Shown here in pieces: positions 52,129-61,942 of a stretch of 64,000 bases of DNA (the first letter of the stretch is position 1; each line of letters starts with the position of its first letter). The DNA lies in NCBI RefSeq assembly GCF_900167145.1, contig NZ_FUWG01000002.1, positions 124,001 to 188,000 on the forward strand. The letters are read 5' to 3'. The translations under genes and the position numbers were made by a program. The stretch comes from Treponema porcinum (GTDB lineage Bacteria > Spirochaetota > Spirochaetia > Treponematales > Treponemataceae). A model generated the notes under the pieces. It made no database searches and was not told the DNA's origin. It saw only the letters and a program-made list of their open reading frames with translations.

Positions 52129-53847
52129 ATGGAAGTATTTTTAGGGGTTTCAGCGGCAGACGGAGCCGGAATAGGTTCTGCATTTTTAATTCCCGACCAG
52201 ATAAAAAGAGCAATTCCTCAGACAAAAATCTCAAAAGAAGATATTGAAGAAGGATGGGAACGATTTACAAGTGCAAAAACAGCCGTTGCCGAAGACATCA
52301 CCGAAAAACTGTCAAAACTTCCTGTTGACAAATCAACTGCAATCCAAAGGGAAATTTTTGAAGCATACATTCTTATGCTGAGCGACCCGGTTTTCCTGAA
52401 GGAAGTACGCACAGAATACGAAACTACACTTTTTAATATTGAATACACGCTGAATTTTAAGTCAGAAGAATATGCGGCGCGTCTTCGCAATGCCGGAAAC
52501 GACTATCTTGCAGAACGCGCACAGGACATCACCGATATTTTCGGGCGCGTCCTTGATGAAATGCTTGGAATACACACGTTCGACATAAACGAAGTTCCTG
52601 ACGGAAGCGTAATCATTGCATCGTCATTAAGCCCTACGGAAACAATCATTCTTTCCAAGAGGAAAATCGCCGGTCTTGCCCTTACAGAAGGCGGCATTTC
52701 AAGCCACGTAGTCATTCTTGCCAGAAACTACGGAATTCCTACGGTTGTAGGACTTCACGGCACAAGCCTTCGCAAAAAAGTACAGAACGGACAGATGGTA
52801 ATCGTTGACGCAGAGTGCGCAGAACTTCTTGCAGACCCTGACGAAGAAACGATAGCCCAGTACCGGAAGACAATAGAAATCCGCCGCAAAGAACAGGAAT
52901 TCCTTACCGAATACCTTGATAAGCCGGCTCTTACAAAAGACGGAGAACGGTTTACGCTTTATGCAAACATCGGTTCGCCGGAAGAAGCAGAAACGGCACT
53001 TAAAGCCGGCGCAGACGGAATAGGACTTTTCCGCACGGAATTTCTTTATATGGCAAAAGCAGACACTTCCCACCATGCAGCGGCGCGTTCGTTCAACGAA
53101 GACGAACAGTTTGAAGCATACAAGCACGTTCTTACCGTTATGAAAGATAAACCTGTAACAATCAGGACGCTTGATGCAGGCGGAGACAAGCTTATAAACT
53201 CGGTGGACATTCCTTCGTTTAATGAAAAAAATCCGCTTATGGGAATGCGTGCAATCCGCCTTAGCCTTGCCTATCCGCAGGTTCTTAAAACGCAGCTCAG
53301 GGCTTTGTACCGGGCAAGCGTCTACGGAAAGCTCAGGATTATGCTTCCGCTCATAACATCGGCAGAACAGGTTGAGCAGAGCCTTGTAATTGTAGACGAA
53401 GTAAAAAAAGAGCTTGCCGCGGAGAATATTCCGTTTGACGATAAAGTTCCTGTAGGAATAATGATAGAAACGGCTGCGGCCGCCCTTACCTCTGACTGTC
53501 TTGCAAAAATAAGCGATTTCTTTTCACTTGGAACAAACGACCTTACCCAGTATACGCTGGGCGTTGACCGCGAAAATTCAAACGTTTCAGGACTGTATGA
53601 TGAATTTAATCTTGCTGTGCTGAGGCTGATTGCAATAACAATAACAAACGCAAAAAAATACGGAATAAACCTGTCTGTATGCGGCGAAATGGCAGGCAGG
53701 CACGACAGCATTCTTGTTTTGGGCGGACTTGGAATACGTTCGCTAAGCATGAGTCCGAACCTTATTTCCCGGACAAAGCATCTGCTTTCGCAATTTACGG
53801 TTGCCGAACTTCAGGCAATTTCTTCAAAACGGTTGAACAAACTGTAA
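52129..53847 (+). CDS. ptsI: Phosphoenolpyruvate-protein phosphotransferase (enzyme I)
   Basis: A 572-residue protein that phosphorylates HPr from PEP. The active-site His is in GGISSHVVILARNYGIP near residue 195, PEP-binding residues are in LFRTEFLYM and MGMRAIRLSL, and the catalytic Cys is in SVCGEMAGR near residue 518. N-terminal residues 1-140 form the HPr-binding helices. No HPr gene is next to it. Treponemes with few sugar permeases often keep PtsI/HPr for regulation. It is followed by der after 18 bp. Confidence 0.93.
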   Translation: MEVFLGVSAADGAGIGSAFLIPDQIKRAIPQTKISKEDIEEGWERFTSAKTAVAEDITEKLSKLPVDKSTAIQREIFEAYILMLSDPVFLKEVRTEYETTLFNIEYTLNFKSEEYAARLRNAGNDYLAERAQDITDIFGRVLDEMLGIHTFDINEVPDGSVIIASSLSPTETIILSKRKIAGLALTEGGISSHVVILARNYGIPTVVGLHGTSLRKKVQNGQMVIVDAECAELLADPDEETIAQYRKTIEIRRKEQEFLTEYLDKPALTKDGERFTLYANIGSPEEAETALKAGADGIGLFRTEFLYMAKADTSHHAAARSFNEDEQFEAYKHVLTVMKDKPVTIRTLDAGGDKLINSVDIPSFNEKNPLMGMRAIRLSLAYPQVLKTQLRALYRASVYGKLRIMLPLITSAEQVEQSLVIVDEVKKELAAENIPFDDKVPVGIMIETAAAALTSDCLAKISDFFSLGTNDLTQYTLGVDRENSNVSGLYDEFNLAVLRLIAITITNAKKYGINLSVCGEMAGRHDSILVLGGLGIRSLSMSPNLISRTKHLLSQFTVAELQAISSKRLNKL

Positions 53848-53865
53848 TCTTTTCAGGCGGAAAAA

Positions 53866-55338
53866 ATGGCTAAAAAAAAGGCAAAACCCGACTTCTCAAA
53901 ACCGAAAAACGCCGGTAAAATTCAGGAACTCCTTGAAAACACGGAAGAACGCGTAAACGGTGCGGCAAAAAAACAGTATGAAGGACTGCCGCTTCTTGTC
54001 ATTGCCGGAAGACCAAACGTAGGAAAATCTACGCTTTTCAACCGGTTTATGCAGCGTCGTCTTGCCATCGTTGACCCTACGCCGGGCGTTACGCGTGACC
54101 CTGTAGAAGGAACTGCGATGATAAACGGAAAACCTGTTCATATCGTAGATACCGGCGGATACAAGCTTCAGCGCGATGAAGGAACAATGGAAGCAGTCCT
54201 TGACGAACTTGTTGTAGAACGTTCGCTTGAAATGATAGAAAAAGCCGATGTCATCCTTCTTCTTCTTGAAGCAGGACAGATTACCGGCGAAGACGAAGAA
54301 TTCATAATCCAGCTTCGTCCGCACTGGAATAAAGTAATTGCAGCCGTAAATAAAACTGAAGGCGGAAAGAACGAAAGCGTTTCATGGAACTATGCACAGT
54401 TCGGATTTAAAAACCTGTTTTTCATATCCGCAGAACATGGCGATAACATTGCAGACCTTTCAAAATGCCTTGTGTCAAAGCTGGATTTTTCAAACGTCCG
54501 CGAAATTACTGAAGAAGAAATTCCTATCAGAATTGCCCTTATGGGTAAGCCGAACACCGGAAAATCCACCCTTTCAAACAGGCTTACTCACTCAAATGCA
54601 TCGATTGTAAGCGACTACGCCGGAACTACGCGCGACACGATAGAAGGCGGTTTTTCCTACGGCGGAAAGAATTTCATCGTACTTGATACGGCAGGAATCC
54701 GCAGGAAGGCAAGGGTTCACGAAAACGTAGAATATTACTCTGTAAACCGCGCCATAAAGACTCTTGACCGTTGCGACATCGTTTTCCTTATGATAGATGC
54801 CCAGGAAGGGCTTTCCGAGCAGGACAAAAAAATATGCAGCCTTGCATTTGAACGCGGGCGCGGAATAATCTTTATCCTGAACAAATGGGATACGCAGGAA
54901 CAGGACAGAAAGACGTTTAGAAAAACCCGCGAATGGATAAACATTATGTTCGGGCAGATGGAATATGCGCCGATTCTTCCTCTTTCTGCGCTTAACGGCA
55001 CGGGTATAAAAGATTTACTTAACGAAGCAATCGAAATATACAAACAGCTCAATCACAAGGTAGAAACGGCTGCCCTTAATATGGCACTAAAAGACTGGCT
55101 TTTCAAATATCCGCCGCCGGCAAGCAAAACGGCGCATTTTAAAATCCGCTATATGACGCAGAAAAGTACAAATCCGGTTAATTTCCTGATTTTTGCAACT
55201 CGCCCGGAAGTTGTACCGGAAACATACATAACGTTCCTTAAAAACCGCATCCGCGAAGATTTAGGATTTGATAAAATTCCAGTACAGTTGGAAATGAAAG
55301 CAAGCCGCCAGAAATGGGAAGACAGGTTCGATTCGTGA
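53866..55338 (+). CDS. der: Ribosome-assembly GTPase Der (EngA)
   Basis: A 490-residue protein with two successive G domains, typical of Der. G1 motifs are GRPNVGKSTLFNRF (residues ~46) and GKPNTGKSTLSNRL (~225), with DTGGY and DTAGI as G3, NKTEG and NKWDT as G4. The C-terminal 100 residues are the KH-like domain. It acts in 50S assembly. The first 35 residues are a charged N-terminal extension. Its TGA overlaps the ATG of merR (TGATG), so coupling is likely. Confidence 0.93.
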   Translation: MAKKKAKPDFSKPKNAGKIQELLENTEERVNGAAKKQYEGLPLLVIAGRPNVGKSTLFNRFMQRRLAIVDPTPGVTRDPVEGTAMINGKPVHIVDTGGYKLQRDEGTMEAVLDELVVERSLEMIEKADVILLLLEAGQITGEDEEFIIQLRPHWNKVIAAVNKTEGGKNESVSWNYAQFGFKNLFFISAEHGDNIADLSKCLVSKLDFSNVREITEEEIPIRIALMGKPNTGKSTLSNRLTHSNASIVSDYAGTTRDTIEGGFSYGGKNFIVLDTAGIRRKARVHENVEYYSVNRAIKTLDRCDIVFLMIDAQEGLSEQDKKICSLAFERGRGIIFILNKWDTQEQDRKTFRKTREWINIMFGQMEYAPILPLSALNGTGIKDLLNEAIEIYKQLNHKVETAALNMALKDWLFKYPPPASKTAHFKIRYMTQKSTNPVNFLIFATRPEVVPETYITFLKNRIREDLGFDKIPVQLEMKASRQKWEDRFDS

Positions 55339-55658
55339 TGTTTTCTATTGGTGAAGTTGAGGAATTGTCAGGAGTAAAAGCTCATATTCTGCGTTACTGG
55401 GAAGAAGTAATTCCCGGATTTGCGCCTCAAAAAGACATAGGCGGACGCAGAACTTACACGCAGCGTGAACTTGAAATTATCATGCGCCTGAAATTCCTTA
55501 TCTACGAAAAAAAATACACGATTGAAGGCGCGCGTAACCAGCTGATTGCAGACGCAGACGCCGTAAACGAAAAGGCAGATACCGTAAAACAGATTCACGA
55601 ACTCCGTAAGGAGCTCACTGAATTATATACTCTTATAAAAAAACACCGCTCATTATGA
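55338..55658 (+). CDS. MerR-family transcriptional regulator
   Basis: A 106-residue protein with a MerR winged helix: FSIGEVEELSGVKAHILRYW then EEVIPGFAPQKDIGGRRTYT and QRELEIIMRLKFLIYEKKYT, followed by a coiled-coil dimerisation helix and no effector domain. Such short MerR proteins are often annotated without a function. ATG at 55338 overlaps the der stop, and its own TGA overlaps the rsm22 ATG (ATGA), so it is a tightly coupled member of this unit. Confidence 0.87.
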   Translation: MFSIGEVEELSGVKAHILRYWEEVIPGFAPQKDIGGRRTYTQRELEIIMRLKFLIYEKKYTIEGARNQLIADADAVNEKADTVKQIHELRKELTELYTLIKKHRSL

Positions 55659-57067
55659 AAGAAAACTGGTACGATAAATTCAACAGAAAATCTGAAGTTG
55701 CAGACTCAAAAAACAAACGCAAGGAATTCAACAAAGAACGAGACAAATTCTTTGAAGCAAAACGCAAAAAGACTTTGGAAAAACATCAGGATCCGTCTTT
55801 TTCTCAGAAAAAAGTTTCCTGCAAGATTGACGGAATTATAACCGAAACAGAACACCTTTTCAGCGCTTCTTCCCTGCCCAAAGATTCAGTTGAAATACTG
55901 AACAATTTTGACTCCGTAATCCAGAACGTCCGCCCTTTGAACAGCCGGCAAATCCTTAAACTGCCTAAAGATATCCGAGTCCTTTCGCATCAGCTTACAG
56001 ACGAACGCAGCGTCCGGCGCGTAGGATATATGAATGCCGCAGAAGAACTTTCCGCTTATGTGCGCTATTTTTCCTGGTGGAACCTTGTACGCTTTACGCG
56101 GATTTTTTCAAATCTTCCCGAAAATGCTTTTTCCCTTAAAGACGGAGATGCCTGTATTGACATTGGAAGCGGTCCTCTCACCGTCGTTACTGCATTGTGG
56201 CTTTCGCGCCCGGAACTTCGGAACAAAAAACTTACGTTTTACTGTATGGATTTGTCGCAGAGCGCCCTTTCGCTTGGAGAAAACATCTATCTTTCGGTGG
56301 CGGCAAAAACACCGCCAAAAGATAAAAATGCAGATGCCCATTGGAATATCATAAAAGTAAAAGGCGGCGCAGGAACTTTTATAAAACGCAAGGCGGCCTT
56401 TATTTCCTGTGCAAATATGTTTAACGAAATCCGTGAAAATTCGGAAAGCCGCCCGGACGAATTGGCTCAGGCACAGGTGAAAACGCTTCTTTCCTACGCA
56501 GACGAAAATACGTCGTTTTTTATTGCAGAACCGGGAATGCCTGTAGCGGCGCATTTTGTAAGCCTTATGCGCGGAAAACTTCTTGAAAATAATTTTCATA
56601 TTATTTCTCCGTGTCCGCACGAAAAAGACTGCGCAATGAGCGGACTTCACGCCCGGTTCGGCGGAAGCGCAAAATGGTGTAACCTTTCGTTCACCACGGA
56701 AGATGCACCGCAAAAACTGCTTAAACTTTCAAAAGATGCCGGCATTCCAAAAGAACGCGCCGTAGTAACATTTATTTTTGCAAAAAGAGAAAATTTTGTA
56801 AAAAAAGAAATTGTGCGGGATGAAAATAGCATTTCAAAATCACCAGACGGAAAAACCATCCTTCCGCTTAGAATTGCATCAGATCCGATATGGCTCCCAG
56901 AAAACAGGCAGGGATTTTACGCATGCAGCCGGCACGGTCTTGTAGTCGTAGTTAATATGACGCACAAAAAACTTATCAGCGGTGATAAAATAAAAGTGTC
57001 TATGCTTAAAAGCATAGACACTCTGCCAAAAGATAAAAAATCAGGTGCCGTTGAAATCAACGTGTAG
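55655..57067 (+). CDS. Rsm22-like ribosomal-RNA methyltransferase family protein
   Basis: A 470-residue protein. The N-terminal charged tail is followed by the Rsm22 signature: SAYVRYFSWWNLVRFTRIFS, then the AdoMet-binding DIGSGPLTVVTALWLSR (motif I) near residue 170 and a C-terminal cysteine group CPHEKDC with WCNLSF that probably holds a metal or Fe-S cluster. Mitochondrial relatives aid small-subunit assembly. It ends the der-merR transcript. Confidence 0.8.
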   Translation: MKENWYDKFNRKSEVADSKNKRKEFNKERDKFFEAKRKKTLEKHQDPSFSQKKVSCKIDGIITETEHLFSASSLPKDSVEILNNFDSVIQNVRPLNSRQILKLPKDIRVLSHQLTDERSVRRVGYMNAAEELSAYVRYFSWWNLVRFTRIFSNLPENAFSLKDGDACIDIGSGPLTVVTALWLSRPELRNKKLTFYCMDLSQSALSLGENIYLSVAAKTPPKDKNADAHWNIIKVKGGAGTFIKRKAAFISCANMFNEIRENSESRPDELAQAQVKTLLSYADENTSFFIAEPGMPVAAHFVSLMRGKLLENNFHIISPCPHEKDCAMSGLHARFGGSAKWCNLSFTTEDAPQKLLKLSKDAGIPKERAVVTFIFAKRENFVKKEIVRDENSISKSPDGKTILPLRIASDPIWLPENRQGFYACSRHGLVVVVNMTHKKLISGDKIKVSMLKSIDTLPKDKKSGAVEINV

Positions 57068-57084
57068 GAAAATTCCTGATAAAA

Positions 57085-57387
57085 TTATTTAAGTTCTTCG
57101 CCGTTGCAGACAAAGGCTGCTGCACCCTCACCTACGTACTGCTTATGAAGGACATCCATAATTCCTGCAACGCGTTTTTCAATTTTTTCATTGCAATAGA
57201 TGATAATCATAACGTTCAGCTGAGGCCATACAGGGTCACCCATTTTTGGTGATGTATTTCCCTGCCCCATTATGTTTTCTATTTTAGTGAACTTGCACTT
57301 TTCATTTTCTTCCTTGCAGGCTTTTTCAAAATAATCTATAAAATCTTCTTCAATTGCCTGTGTCAGAAATACTTCAATTCGTTTCAC
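57085..57387 (-). CDS. PII-like transporter-associated protein (PG0541 type)
   Basis: A 100-residue protein resembling the PII-like fold found next to RND efflux genes: KRIEVFLTQAIEEDFIDYFE, WPQLNVMIIIYCNEKIEKRV and GEGAAAFVCNG. It starts with GTG at 57387 after GGAG; an ATG two bases earlier would stop at once (ATGTGA). It is probably encoded with, or regulated like, the efflux genes upstream. Its leader carries the dispersed palindrome also found before the YefM antitoxin. Confidence 0.7.
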   Translation of the reverse strand: MKRIEVFLTQAIEEDFIDYFEKACKEENEKCKFTKIENIMGQGNTSPKMGDPVWPQLNVMIIIYCNEKIEKRVAGIMDVLHKQYVGEGAAAFVCNGEELK

Positions 57388-57393
57388 ATATTT

Positions 57394-57436
57394 CTCCAGT
57401 AAAAAATCAATGAATTAGTTTGCAACGCAAACTTTT
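57394..57436 (-). repeat. Dispersed leader repeat, copy 3
   Basis: AGTTTGCGTTGCAAACT (minus strand, 57433-57417) followed by ATTGATTTTTTACTGGAG, nearly the same as 14361-14404. The stretch from 57437 to 57624 holds no gene, but has a TCATGCTGA-CATC-type partial repeat (57519-57550) and a CATAGATTC/GAATCTATG hairpin (57561-57591). Confidence 0.75.
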
Positions 57437-57624
57437 TAAGAACCAGCACACCTTGCTTCTTGAAGCCAGGTTGTTGATTGCACCATCTTTCAAAATATCA
57501 GTCTGTCCAAAAAGGTGTCATGCTGAAGTTAGCTTTAAGCATCTACACTATATTATGGTACATAGATTCTGAAATAAATCCGGAATCTATGCTTTGAACT
57601 TATTAGACAGCCCGATATAAAACA

Positions 57625-60600
57625 TTATTCTGTCTTATCCGAATCGCCGGCATTCTCATTTTCAGCAGTTTCTGCTTCTTTTGATGCATCCAGACTGACC
57701 GGTTTTTCTTTAGCTTCAGCCGCTTTCTTTTCAGCACGTTTATGGCGCTTTATAATTTCAGGAAGCTCGCGCTCTTTTCTTGCAGCTTTACGGCGTTCTT
57801 TTGCAGCCTTGCGTTCAGCATTTGTATTGAAAATGTAGTAAATTGAAGGCATTACAAACAGCGTCATCAAAGAACCGAATGTAAGTCCGCCAAGAACTGT
57901 AAGTCCGATAGGCTGCGTCATACCGCCTGTTTCTCCAGGGAAGAATGCCATAGGAATCAAAGAAGTAACAGTTGTAAGCGTACTCATCAAAATAGGACGC
58001 AGACGGTTTCCTGCAGCCTCAACACAAGCCTCGTATAACGGATAACCACGCTTACGAAGCAGGTTCGTATAATCTACAAGAACGATACCGTTATTAACGA
58101 TTGTTCCTACAAGTACGAGCATACCAATAACTGTAACGACGTTCAGCATCTGTCCTGCAAGCAGGTAAATCATAATTACACCGATGAAACTTAACGGCAT
58201 TGTAAACAGAATGATGAACGGATCCTTGAATGATTCAAACTGACTTGCCATGACAGCAAATACAAGAATGATTGCCATAAGAATGATGATTGAGAAGTTT
58301 CCGACAGTTTCAAGCATATCTGCAAAAGCACCTTCGTATGAAACAAGAATATTCTCATCAAGAACGACGTTTTCACGGATAACTTTTTCAATTTCTGCCT
58401 GAACAATCTGTAGTGAAATACCGTCTTTAGGTTCTACAGAAATACGGATTGTACGAGTCTGGTTTTCGCGGTTGATTGCAACAGGTGCAAGTGATTCTTC
58501 ATAGCGCGCAAAACTTGCAAACGGAATGCGCTGCCCCATTGAATTTGTTACGTACAACTGTTCCAGATCACCGAATGTCTGCTTATCCTTGTCATCAAGA
58601 CTTATATCAATATCTATCTGCGTACCGTGGTCATCATAGCGGCTTGCAGTTTTTCCGTTTATAGCCGCATTCAGTTCAGAACCTGCTGTATATGCAGTTA
58701 CTCCAAGCTCATACATACGGTTTCTGTCCATATTGATTTTCAATTCCGGAAGACCGTCTTCAAGATCCATAGTTGTTTCATTTACGTAATCTTTTGCCTT
58801 GTCGCGGATAACTGCCTGAATTTCCTTTGCAGTTGCACGCGCCAGGTCAAGGTCATCTGTCTTAAGTACAATATCAATAGCTGAATTTGCAAAAGCCATA
58901 GAACCTGAACCAAACGTAAATTCTGCTCCAGGGAAACTGTTGAAATACTTACGGATTTTTTCCTTTGCAGAAACATCGTTATCCCAGCCTTCCTGTCGCT
59001 CATCTTCTGAGTACAACGTAATGCGAAGAGTTGCTGTATTTGAATCTGAAGAACTGCTTGAGAACATTGAACCGCCTACAGCAACAGTTGAATATTTTAC
59101 ACCCTTCAAATCATTAAGAACGTTTGCTTCCATCTGCTGAATAACTTCCCGCGTTGCTTCAAGCGTTGTTCCCTTAGGCATTTCAAGAGAAACGGAAACA
59201 GATGTTTCTGCCTGTGCAGGCATAAATATAAAGCCGATGAACTTGATTGCAAAAATACTCAAAATGAAAAGAACACCGATTCCGCCAAGTACAATACGCT
59301 TGTGGTGAAGTACGAATGCAACGCCCCTTGCGTAAGATTTATCAAGCCATGAGAAAAAGCGTGTCATTGCCTTGTCAAAAACACCAAGGAATCCTGTCTG
59401 CTTGCGGTCAGAAACTTTTTCAATCTTAAGATATTTTGAAGAAAGTACCGGAACAAGAACGGCTGCAACAATCAGGGAACAAAGCAGGGAGAATACAATT
59501 GTAAACGCAAATGCTTCGAACATCTTTCCCATCATTCCAAGCATTTTACGGAACATAATCATAGGGAGGAAGATACAGACTGTTGTAAGAGTTGATGAAG
59601 TAATTGCACTTATCATTTCTTCAGAACCAAGAACTGCCGCAACCTCAGGCTTAGCATCACGTTCACGGTAACTGAATATATTTTCCAGAATAACAACTGA
59701 GTTATCTACAAGCATACCGATACCCAGAAGAAGTCCTGAAAGCGTCATCATATTGATTGAAAAACCGCAGAAATACATAAGACAAAGCGTAATCAAAACC
59801 GAAATAGGCATTGAAAGTGCAATGATAAATGTACTCTTAAAGCTTCTCAAGAAGATATAAAGAACGATAACGGCAAGAATAATACCTTCTACCAGAGATT
59901 CAACAACCTGATGAATAGTATTGTTGATGTCATCCGTAGTATTGTACGTTTCGATAAGCGTTACGTCTTTAGGAAGTTCCTTTTCAATCAACTTAAGCTG
60001 CTTGCGTACTTTTTCTGCCGTAGTAACGGAGTTTTTTCCGCTCTGCTTCTGTATCATCAGCATAACAGACGGTTTTCCGTCAAGATATGCTTCTGAAGTT
60101 GTTTCTTTGTAACCTTCATATACATCGGCTATATCGCGGAGCATAATGGAAACCATCTCTGGTTTTCCGCCACCGGTAGATTTCTGCTTGTATGAAACAA
60201 CAGTTCCTTTGATATCGTCTATAGATTTATATGTTCCTTCTGCAGAGATGGAATAGTTTGAATCGCCGCTTTCGATTGAACCGCCGGAACTTGTTATGTT
60301 CTGCGCGCCAATCATCTGCGCAATCTGCGTAATAGTTAAATCGTATGCATCAAGCCTGTCGCGCGGAACGTCGATAAGAATTGCCTTTTCGCGACCACCG
60401 CTTACGTTTGCAGAAGCAACACCGTCAATCTGTTCAAGACGCGGCTGGATAATGTCATCTACATAGCCGCTCAATTCCTCCGGCGTTCGTGAACCTGTTA
60501 CGACAATTGCCATAATCGGCATCATAGATGGATCCATCTGGAATATAATTGGTGAATCCGCATCATCAGGAAGGTAATTGCGCACCAAATCTATCTTATC

Positions 60601-60927
60601 GCGTATATCATTGGCGGCAACATCCAGATTTGTGCCGTACTCAAATTCGAGCATAACCATACTTGAACCGGTAGAAGATGTTGACGTCAGTTTTTTCAGA
60701 CCGGTAACACTTGAAAGAGAACTTTCCATTGTTCTCGTAACGCTTCGTTCAACTTCCTCAGGTCCTGCATTTGAATAACTTGTATAGACAACCATATACG
60801 GAATATCCATATCAGGGAACAAATCCAGCGGAAGCGAAGTTGTACAATAAATGCCGAGCGCAGACAACAGAATAAAAATAATCAATGTTGTCGTCGGCTT
60901 TCTAACTGCTAATTTAGATAAAGACAT
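57625..60927 (-). CDS. RND multidrug efflux transporter (AcrB/MMPL type)
   Basis: A 1100-residue inner-membrane pump with the 12-helix RND layout: helix 1 (TTLIIFILLSALGIY), large periplasmic loops, the helix 4 region GLLLGIGMLVDNSVVILENIF (functional VDN) near residue 400, and the repeat half from about residue 545 with a second set at 860-1010 (VGTIVNNGIVLVDYTNLLRK). The last 75 residues form a charged, Lys/Glu-rich tail. It works with the MFP and TolC-like proteins upstream as a tripartite exporter. The substrate is unknown. Confidence 0.93.
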   Translation of the reverse strand: MSLSKLAVRKPTTTLIIFILLSALGIYCTTSLPLDLFPDMDIPYMVVYTSYSNAGPEEVERSVTRTMESSLSSVTGLKKLTSTSSTGSSMVMLEFEYGTNLDVAANDIRDKIDLVRNYLPDDADSPIIFQMDPSMMPIMAIVVTGSRTPEELSGYVDDIIQPRLEQIDGVASANVSGGREKAILIDVPRDRLDAYDLTITQIAQMIGAQNITSSGGSIESGDSNYSISAEGTYKSIDDIKGTVVSYKQKSTGGGKPEMVSIMLRDIADVYEGYKETTSEAYLDGKPSVMLMIQKQSGKNSVTTAEKVRKQLKLIEKELPKDVTLIETYNTTDDINNTIHQVVESLVEGIILAVIVLYIFLRSFKSTFIIALSMPISVLITLCLMYFCGFSINMMTLSGLLLGIGMLVDNSVVILENIFSYRERDAKPEVAAVLGSEEMISAITSSTLTTVCIFLPMIMFRKMLGMMGKMFEAFAFTIVFSLLCSLIVAAVLVPVLSSKYLKIEKVSDRKQTGFLGVFDKAMTRFFSWLDKSYARGVAFVLHHKRIVLGGIGVLFILSIFAIKFIGFIFMPAQAETSVSVSLEMPKGTTLEATREVIQQMEANVLNDLKGVKYSTVAVGGSMFSSSSSDSNTATLRITLYSEDERQEGWDNDVSAKEKIRKYFNSFPGAEFTFGSGSMAFANSAIDIVLKTDDLDLARATAKEIQAVIRDKAKDYVNETTMDLEDGLPELKINMDRNRMYELGVTAYTAGSELNAAINGKTASRYDDHGTQIDIDISLDDKDKQTFGDLEQLYVTNSMGQRIPFASFARYEESLAPVAINRENQTRTIRISVEPKDGISLQIVQAEIEKVIRENVVLDENILVSYEGAFADMLETVGNFSIIILMAIILVFAVMASQFESFKDPFIILFTMPLSFIGVIMIYLLAGQMLNVVTVIGMLVLVGTIVNNGIVLVDYTNLLRKRGYPLYEACVEAAGNRLRPILMSTLTTVTSLIPMAFFPGETGGMTQPIGLTVLGGLTFGSLMTLFVMPSIYYIFNTNAERKAAKERRKAARKERELPEIIKRHKRAEKKAAEAKEKPVSLDASKEAETAENENAGDSDKTE

Positions 60928-60979
60928 AACAGCCCCTTGTTCTATTAGAATCTCTGAAACATGATTTTACGGAGATTTC

Positions 60980-61888
60980 CTACTCAGTAATACTTACGAT
61001 ATTAACCTTAGCACCGTCTGTAAGAAGTGCCTGACCTTTGATTACAATCAAATCACCCGGAGTAATACCCATTTCAATTTCCTGCTTGTCATCAACGCGA
61101 ATTCCTTTTTTTACAGGACTTGCCTTTACGGTATTTGTCTGCGGATCAATGATATATACGATATCTTCATCATTTCTTGTTACAACAACGTTGTTAGGAA
61201 TGACTATTGTATTTTTCTTTGAATCTGTAACAAGTTTGATGCGGGCATACATTCCGGCACGAAGACGCGGGTCTGTAGGTTCCTGAATAAGCTTTATTCC
61301 CAAAGTACGTGATGTCGTATCAAGAACCGGGTCAATTTCTACAAGAGTTGCAGGGAATTTTTCTCCCGGATATGCATCAAACGTAAGTTCTGCTTTCTGA
61401 TACATTGAAATACGAGAAATAAAACGTTCTGCAACGTTCGTCTTGATTTCAAGTTTTCCTGTGCTGCTTATTTTTCCGATGGAAGTAGATGCAGAAACTG
61501 TAGAACCTATGTTAAGCGGAAAACTTGTAATTGTTCCTGAAACAGGTGCCTTTACAGGACTGCTCTTGTAATCCATACCAGGGCGGCTTGCATCAACTTC
61601 TGCAACAACTTCGTCCTTCTTTACTTTGTCACCGATTTTTACGTAAAGCTTTGAAATCTTACCGCTCTGAACATCCGGGAATATATCAACGCTTGAAGCA
61701 GCCTGAACGTTTCCTCCGAACTCAAGATAATCATCAAGCGTACGCGGCACTGTTTTATATGCATTTACTGCAAAAACCGTTTCTACTTTTTCTTCAGCAG
61801 CAGGCGCGCCGCCCTTCTTAGAACAGCCGGAAAACCCAGCCAGAACAACAGCTGCAGCACCTGCAGCAAGAATTTTATTCATCTTCAT
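60980..61888 (-). CDS. Membrane fusion protein (RND adaptor)
   Basis: A 302-residue lipoprotein: VVLAGFSGC is the lipobox with Cys near residue 22. It has the adaptor architecture, with a lipoyl domain (GGNVQAASSVDIFPDVQSGKI, SGTITSFPLNIGSTVS), a short barrel (LTFDAYPGEKFPATLVEIDPV) and a membrane-proximal domain (IPNNVVVTRNDEDIVYIID). It bridges the RND pump and TolC. No long coiled coil is present, which suggests a compact adaptor. It is second in the operon after the TolC-like gene. Confidence 0.9.
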   Translation of the reverse strand: MKMNKILAAGAAAVVLAGFSGCSKKGGAPAAEEKVETVFAVNAYKTVPRTLDDYLEFGGNVQAASSVDIFPDVQSGKISKLYVKIGDKVKKDEVVAEVDASRPGMDYKSSPVKAPVSGTITSFPLNIGSTVSASTSIGKISSTGKLEIKTNVAERFISRISMYQKAELTFDAYPGEKFPATLVEIDPVLDTTSRTLGIKLIQEPTDPRLRAGMYARIKLVTDSKKNTIVIPNNVVVTRNDEDIVYIIDPQTNTVKASPVKKGIRVDDKQEIEMGITPGDLIVIKGQALLTDGAKVNIVSITE

Positions 61889-61942
61889 ATCTTACTCCTA
61901 TACCTGTTCTCAAAAATTCAGTTTATTCTTCCCTGCATAAAA

